This document shows, piece by piece, positions 59,608 through 64,000 of a stretch of 64,000 nucleotides of DNA (positions within the stretch are counted from its first letter, which is position 1; each line of letters starts with the position of its first letter). The notes beneath the pieces are model-generated. The model ran no database searches and was not told the DNA's origin. It was given only the letters and a program-made list of their open reading frames with translations. The DNA comes from Thermoplasmata archaeon. GTDB taxonomy: Archaea > Thermoplasmatota > Thermoplasmata > Methanomassiliicoccales > Methanomethylophilaceae. The stretch covers positions 47,529 through 111,528 of the forward strand of contig SUTA01000006.1 of assembly GCA_015063135.1 (NCBI GenBank), given 5' to 3'. The position numbers and the translations under genes are program-made.

Positions 59608-60000
59608 ATGAAGATGCCTTGCGAGCTCATTGTATGGTACGTGCTCCCGACTATCCGCAGAGAGCTGGCCAAAGAGCTCGTGGGGACCTACGGCATGACG
59701 CAGGCCGAGGTAGCCAAGCGCTTCGGCGTGACCGATGCCGCCATATCGCAGTACCTCAGGAAGAAGAGGGGCGACAGCGCGGTCATAGAATCGAGCGAGC
59801 TCTACCCCAGGTTCCTCGCCGAGATCGCGGAGTCCTCCAAGCGCATCGCCACCGAGGGCAACGACGTCTCCGACGAGATCTGCAGGATATGCGGTTGCGT
59901 CAAGCAGATGGGGCTCCTCGCCGAGATATACAGGGCGCAGGGAGCCAAGGCTCCCAACGGGGTCTGCCCCAGCGACCCCAAGCTCACGAGGGTCCAGCGA
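59608..60000 (+). CDS. HTH transcriptional regulator with C-terminal cysteines (COG2522-like)
   Basis: 130 aa. The helix-turn-helix MTQAEVAKRFGVTDAAISQYLRKKRG (near residues 30-55) is followed by CRICGCVKQMG and VCPSD, four cysteines that could bind Fe-S or zinc. TTTAATAA (59578-59585) lies about 25 nt before ATG 59608. Ends at CGA 59998-60000 (TRVQ), one base from the mirrored end of the opposing glycosylase; TGA is four codons later. Confidence 0.85.
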
Positions 60001-60001
60001 A

Positions 60002-60799
60002 TCGCTCGATGAAGTCCGCGTGGTACAGGAACTCCTGGGCGTAGCCAGCATACCTGCCGAACCTCCTCATCCCGTACTCCGACACGGCGGAGTAGCTCCC
60101 TGTCACGCCGTACCTCTCCTCCATGACCCTCTTTATGCGGGCGTCCACCGGGAACGCGTTCAGATGCCCATAGCCGAATATAGCGACGCAGTCGGCCACC
60201 TTGGGCCCGACGCCGTTGATCCCCATGAGGGCCTCGACGCAGCCGCGGTAATCCAGGGACCTCATGCCCTCGGGGTCGATCTCGCCGTCCTCCACGCGCT
60301 GCGCCAGCTCGATGAAGCGGGCCTCCCTGTATCCGAGCCTGCACTCCCCTATGCACTCCTTCCCGTCGAGGATCTGCCTGGGCTCCGGGAAGGCATGCCT
60401 GCCCCCGAGGTCCGTACCGAAATGGTCGCAGACCGACTCCACCATCTTCCCTATGCGGGCGACGTTGGCGTTGGTGGCGAGGACGTAGGTTGCGAGGCAT
60501 TCCCACGGCTCCTGCCTCAGGATCCTGAGCCCGGGGCAGCGCGATGCCAGCGATGCGACGTAGGGGTCGGCGGCGGATATCTCCGAGATGATCCCGTCCA
60601 GGTCGTCGTCCCCGCCCAGGTACCTCCTGACGTAGGACGCCCTGTCGGTCCCCTCGACCTCTATGCCGCCCTCGGCGTGCCTCATGCGGACTATCTCGCT
60701 GCCGAGGACGCCCTCCCACCATTCCCCGGTCTTGCGCCAGCGGTGGGCCTGACCGCAGCCCAGGGTGGGGTCCAGGGAGACGTCGAGGTCGATGATCAT
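60002..60799 (-). CDS. ogg: 8-oxoguanine DNA glycosylase (OGG1-like)
   Basis: 265 aa HhH-GPD glycosylase/lyase. The hairpin GINGVGPKVADCVAIFGYG contains the catalytic Lys, and NAFPVDARIKRVM the catalytic Asp. The N-terminal DPTLGCGQAHRWRKTG resembles OGG1. ATG 60799. The end is CGA (60002-60004) after HADFIE; TGA follows six codons on. Confidence 0.9.
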
Positions 60800-60899
60800 G
60801 GATGGCTGAACAGATGGGAAAAATATTTCCTATTTTCGAATCCGAGCGGGCATAATCGTGTTATATGTCCAGACCATCCTCCATCCGAGGCATGCACAC

Positions 60900-61811
60900 A
60901 TGGACAGGCGCACCCAGGGCGAGATAGCGGTCGTTGCAGCAGCGCTGCTCTGGGGGTTCGCCGGATTCTTCTCCAGGGGCCTCAACGACCTCGGCCTCAC
61001 GTCGCTTCAGATAACCGCCTGCAGGATGACCGTCAGCACCATCGTGCTGGGGGCGTTCATGCTGATGATGCGCCGCGGGGACTTCAGGGCCTCCCCCAGG
61101 ATGCTCCTGCTGTTCCTGGTCTTCGGCATCGTGAGGATCGGCAGCGACTTCGCCCTGTTCAGCGCCATGGAGACCGTCACCCTGTCGGTGGCGAGCGTCC
61201 TGCAGATGACGGCGCCGTTCTACGTCATGGCGATATCCTTCCTGTGCTTCGGCGAGAGGATCACGAAGATGAAGGCGGCGGCGCTGCTGGTCGCGTTCTT
61301 CGGATGCGTGCTGGTGACGGACGTGCTGTTCGCGGACGTCTCCGACCTCACCGGCGTGGCCCTGGGCGCGATATCCGGCGCGTGCTACGGCGGGTTCGTG
61401 GCCGGGACCAAGTACTGCGACATGAAGGGCGCATCCCCCGTGTCCTTCGTGTTCTACACCGCCGCGTTCGCCATGGTCCTGCTGTTCCCGATCACCGACG
61501 CCCCGCACGTCATCGAGGTCACCTTCTCGGGCTGGGAGCCGTTCCTTTACGTCCTGGGCGTGGGCCTGATGATAACCCTGGTCCCGTACAGCCTCCAGGC
61601 CTGGGCCCTGAAGTACCTTGACGCGGGCATAGCATCCGTCCTGGGAGTGACGGAGGCGGTGTTCGCCGCCATAGTGGGCTACTTCGTGTTCTCGGAGTCC
61701 ATGTCGGCTCTCAACATCGCCGGGATGGCCCTCGTGTTCCTGTCGATAGCCATGCTCAACGCCGGGGCGCTGAGGTTCTTCGCCAGGCGCCGGAGCAGCC
61801 ACCGCAATCGA
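60900..61811 (+). CDS. EamA/DMT-family transporter
   Basis: 303 aa with ten membrane helices in two EamA repeats (AVVAAALLWGFAGFFSRG and LGAISGACYGGFVAGTKY); drug/metabolite exporter of unknown substrate. ATG 60900 follows TTATATG. The basic tail ends at CGA 61809-61811 (SSHRN); read-through would carry the frame 250 codons through the next gene. Confidence 0.88.
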
Positions 61812-61839
61812 ATAATACGCAGAATCCATGCCGCGTCGC

Positions 61840-62649
61840 ATGAGGTTCGGACCCGCGGGATACCCCTCGGCAGGCAAGACGCCGGAGGGCTCATTGGAAT
61901 ACACCAGGCAGCTCGGCCTGGACGCCCTGGAGGTGGAGTTCGTCCGCGGGGCCAGGATCAAGCCCGAGAGGGCCCAGGAGATCGGGAGGAAGGCGAAGGA
62001 GCTGGACATCAGGCTCAGCTGCCACGCCCCGTACTTCGTGAGCTTCAACTCCGACAACTCCGAGACCAAGGAGAAGAGCATCTCGTGGGTCACCGACACC
62101 GCGAAGGCTGCGCACAACCTTGGGGCGTACATCATCGTAATCCATGCCGCCTCCTACGGGAAGACCCCGGAGACCGCGCTGCCCAACGTCATCGCGGGGA
62201 TGCAGAAGTGCAAGGACGTCCTGGACGACGAGGGGGTGAAGGACGTGATCCTCGGCATCGAGACCATGGGCAAGCTGGGGCAGTTCGGGACCCTCGACGA
62301 AATCGCCAAGGTCATGGACGAGGTGGACGGGGTGCGCCCCGTCCTGGACGTGGCTCACGTCCACGCCCGCGGCCACGGATGGCTGAAGACCAAGGACGAC
62401 ATGCAGTCGCTCATAGACCAGTTCTTCCCCCTGTGCGGCGACATAGCGCACTTCCACATCAGCTGCATCAACTACGGCGACAAGGGGGAGATCAACCACC
62501 TGCCCCTGGAGACGAAGGACCCCGACCTGCAGATGCTGGCGGACATCCTGGACGATTCTAGGCAGGAGTGCACGTTCATCTGCGAGTCGCCGCTCATAGA
62601 GAAGGACGCCGTGGTGTTCAGGGACATGTTCCCCACCTACAGGAGGCGA
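61840..62649 (+). CDS. Endonuclease IV-like TIM-barrel protein
   Basis: 269 aa. MRFGPAGYPSAGKTPEGSLEY, LSCHAPYFVSF, VIHAASYGK, LGIETMGKLGQFG and LDVAHVHARG contain the metal ligands of AP endonuclease IV-like proteins. ATG 61840 fits the TATA at 61811-61818; ATG 61828 is also in frame. Ends at CGA 62647-62649 (FPTYRR), 4 nt before the next ATG. Confidence 0.88.
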
Positions 62650-62653
62650 TGTC

Positions 62654-63121
62654 ATGGGTTTGTTCAAAAGGGAGAAGAAGAACGGCATGTCCGTAAACGA
62701 GGGCATGGCCGCCGCGCTGGCGAACGGCAAGAGGCCGTTCGAGATCAGGGAGGAGGGAGGATTCACCGTGCAGGGCATGGGGGACGACCTCCCGATGCTC
62801 ATGGAGGCCGAGGCCGACGACGCATTCATCCACTACCTGATCCACCTGGACATCCAGACCAGCGGATGGCGCATGGAAGACCTGTACATGGAGCTGAACC
62901 GCCTTAACATGAGGGTCCCGTTCGGGAACTTCATCGTGGACGGGGAAGCAGAGGAGATGGAGGTCCTTTTCCGCTACGACTACCCCCACCTGAACAACAG
63001 CGACCCCAAGGCCATCGGCGACCTCACCGACCTGATGTTCGACATAGTCGACAGGCACGACGGAGACCTCAAGAAACTGGCCGAGGCCGTCCCCGATGTT
63101 CCCGACAGCATGTACGGGCGA
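62654..63121 (+). CDS. YbjN-like hypothetical protein
   Basis: 155 aa. The segment MEDLYMELNRLNMRVPFGNFIVDGE followed by VLFRYDYP resembles the YbjN/TY3K-type alpha-beta fold, whose role is unclear. ATG 62654, co-transcribed with the TIM-barrel gene. CGA 63119-63121 (DSMYG) is taken as the end by analogy; TGA at 63155-63157 gives 167 aa, and here I cannot tell which is right. Confidence 0.65.
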
Positions 63122-63226
63122 GACAAGCCCAGCGGTCTAGCCTCCGTGAAGTGCTGAATGGTTACGCACCATTAACTATGGCTTGCGGATGAATCGCCTG
63201 CCGCAATCACTGCGGCGGTGATATCT

Positions 63227-63898
63227 ATGGACACAAACATAGAAGATAGGTGTACCCAGAACCCTCTGAAAAGAAACCTGAAGGATAGCGTTTTCTCTGA
63301 CCTATTCTCTGAGGAGTGGTATGCATCGAACCTTGCCAGGGAGCTCGTGCCGGAGATCCCCGATGGCACCCCTGTTAAGGTGAGCAATGCTGGAAGCGTG
63401 ATGTCGCCTGGTCCGATCCACGACCTGGTTCTGATAGCCGGCGACTACGCCATAGTCGCCGTGGAGGCCCAGTCCACCAAGAACCCGAACATGCCCATGA
63501 GGATTCTGCTCTACGAGTTCGACATCCTAGCGCCCATGCTCCACGGACCGAGGAGGGAACTGCTCTCCGGAGCCCATGCAAAGATGCCGATGGTGCTCGC
63601 TTTCGTGATCTACACGGGAAGCGGTGAAGTGCCTGAGGTGATGCGCCTCTCCGACTGCTACCCAGACCGTCCTCCAGCCGACACTGGGATGGAACTCACC
63701 GTCAAGGTTATCCACGCAAGCAACGCACCAAAAGGCTCCAAAGTCAGTGAGTACATTAGACTCTGCCAGTTGGCAGACGGATGCAGGAAGGAAGCGAAGG
63801 GAGACATGGAACTGTATGCTCGCCTCCTGAAGGAAAGGAGCGAGAAGGCAAATATACTCCAGGAGTACCTAAGACGTGAATTCGGCACTTCATCCTGA
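63227..63898 (+). CDS. Rpn/PD-(D/E)XK-like protein
   Basis: 223 aa. GPIHDLVLIAGDYAIVAVEAQS (Asp and Glu spaced as in PD-(D/E)XK) and MPMRILLYEF match the Rpn/transposase-like nuclease family found in variable genomic regions. ATG 63227 has GGTGAT 8 nt upstream. The gene uses more A/T-ending codons than its neighbours and may be mobile. Ends in TGA; it has no in-frame CGA. Confidence 0.75.
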   Translation: MDTNIEDRCTQNPLKRNLKDSVFSDLFSEEWYASNLARELVPEIPDGTPVKVSNAGSVMSPGPIHDLVLIAGDYAIVAVEAQSTKNPNMPMRILLYEFDILAPMLHGPRRELLSGAHAKMPMVLAFVIYTGSGEVPEVMRLSDCYPDRPPADTGMELTVKVIHASNAPKGSKVSEYIRLCQLADGCRKEAKGDMELYARLLKERSEKANILQEYLRREFGTSS

Positions 63899-63959
63899 TT
63901 ATTCGCGCCCAGTCGATAGCCTCCGCTGCCCGTAACCTCGGTTTGCCCCTGCTTTTGCA

Positions 63960-64000
63960 TCGATTGATCAGGCGATCGATGTCCAATCCCAGCGCCCGGA
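63960..64000 (-). CDS. Possible 3' end of a gene running off the right edge
   Basis: On the minus strand the frame RALGLDIDRLIN is followed by CGA at 63960-63962. It converges with the Rpn-like gene after a 61-nt gap. Only 13 codons are visible, so this is a weak call that rests on the CGA pattern. Confidence 0.25.

Noticed and set aside
59998..60004. Short GCGAATCGC palindromes (also at 53201) as REP-like repeats
   Set aside because: They are simply two mirrored CGA ends one base apart, not a dispersed repeat with conserved flanks.
59571..60044. Lhr extended to 60044
   Set aside because: The extra 157 codons run out of frame through the HTH gene, which has its own TATA box and start.
1..64000. 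CGA as an ordinary rare arginine codon with chance positions at gene ends
   Set aside because: It is absent inside the four genes I scanned fully yet present at 36 gene ends, at mirrored sites in seven convergent pairs, and just before hairpins or TATA boxes. Chance does not account for this.
1..64000. tRNA, rRNA, CRISPR array or insertion sequence
   Set aside because: No cloverleaf, rRNA segment, spaced direct repeats or transposase with terminal repeats was recognised by eye. A tRNA search tool would be needed to exclude a degenerate tRNA.

Overview
The window is archaeal and most resembles a Methanomassiliicoccales methanogen (Thermoplasmatota, Methanomethylophilaceae-like). It is GC-rich and gene-dense. 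It carries archaeal ribosomal proteins L1/L10/P1, MCM, PolD small subunit DP1, PriL, aEF-1beta, NMD3, Tsr3, archaetidylinositol-phosphate synthase and phosphopantoate-beta-alanine ligase. TATA boxes lie about 25 nt upstream of many starts, implying leaderless mRNAs. The placement is inference; no rRNA or tRNA gene was recognised.

Layout. 0-4 kb: tail of one FecCD-type ABC ATPase, then a complete binding-protein/permease/ATPase operon. 4-9.6 kb: hypothetical, XPD-like helicase, DUF6015, serA and an aminotransferase. 9.8-10.8 kb: a damaged acyltransferase. 10.9-12.9 kb: rpl1-rpl10-rpl12. 13-20 kb: tubulin-like protein, SpoU methyltransferase, DUF2085, then PPS, S-adenosylhomocysteine hydrolase, PfkB kinase, AK6 kinase, AIP synthase, AlbA_2 and NikR. 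20-26 kb: priL, COG1031 radical SAM and a second ABC operon. 26-33 kb: TPR, malic enzyme, YefM/YoeB, nucleotidyltransferase/glycosyltransferase, aEF1B, DUF89. 33-46 kb: regulator, CPBP protease, DP1, AAA/DUF4143, hypB, purD, truA, chagasin, HPS-RraA fusion, nitroreductase. 46-54 kb: dead LMW-phosphatase, Tsr3, MCM, DUF424, NMD3, DUF5714, fumarase and a surface protein. 54-64 kb: a 1787-aa Lhr helicase, HTH protein, OGG glycosylase, EamA, TIM-barrel nuclease and an Rpn-like protein. No intergenic stretch exceeds about 200 nt.

The main observation is that CGA behaves as a termination codon. By my count 36 of 69 complete gene 3' ends fall at an in-frame CGA where the family homology stops. Beyond it the frame usually runs on into promoters, hairpins or opposing genes. 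I found no internal in-frame CGA in Lhr (1787 codons), MCM (695), DP1 (479) or the Rpn-like gene (223), although arginine is common there (AGG, CGC). Seven convergent pairs end at mirrored CGA/TCG triplets 0-2 nt apart. TGA is still used, including in ribosomal-protein, aEF1B and ATGA-overlap genes. TAG lies in frame inside several genes, as in a pyrrolysine-coding methanogen, and two genes appear to start at CTG. A CGA-stop code, C-to-U mRNA editing and a sequence artefact all remain possible. CDS ends below are given at CGA where the evidence favours it.

Regulatory structure includes a TTGGA-N7-TCCAA operator shared by both ABC operons, a 21-bp inverted repeat before malic enzyme, a toxin-antitoxin operator, about 33-bp tandem repeats before the AAA gene, and an L1 leader hairpin.
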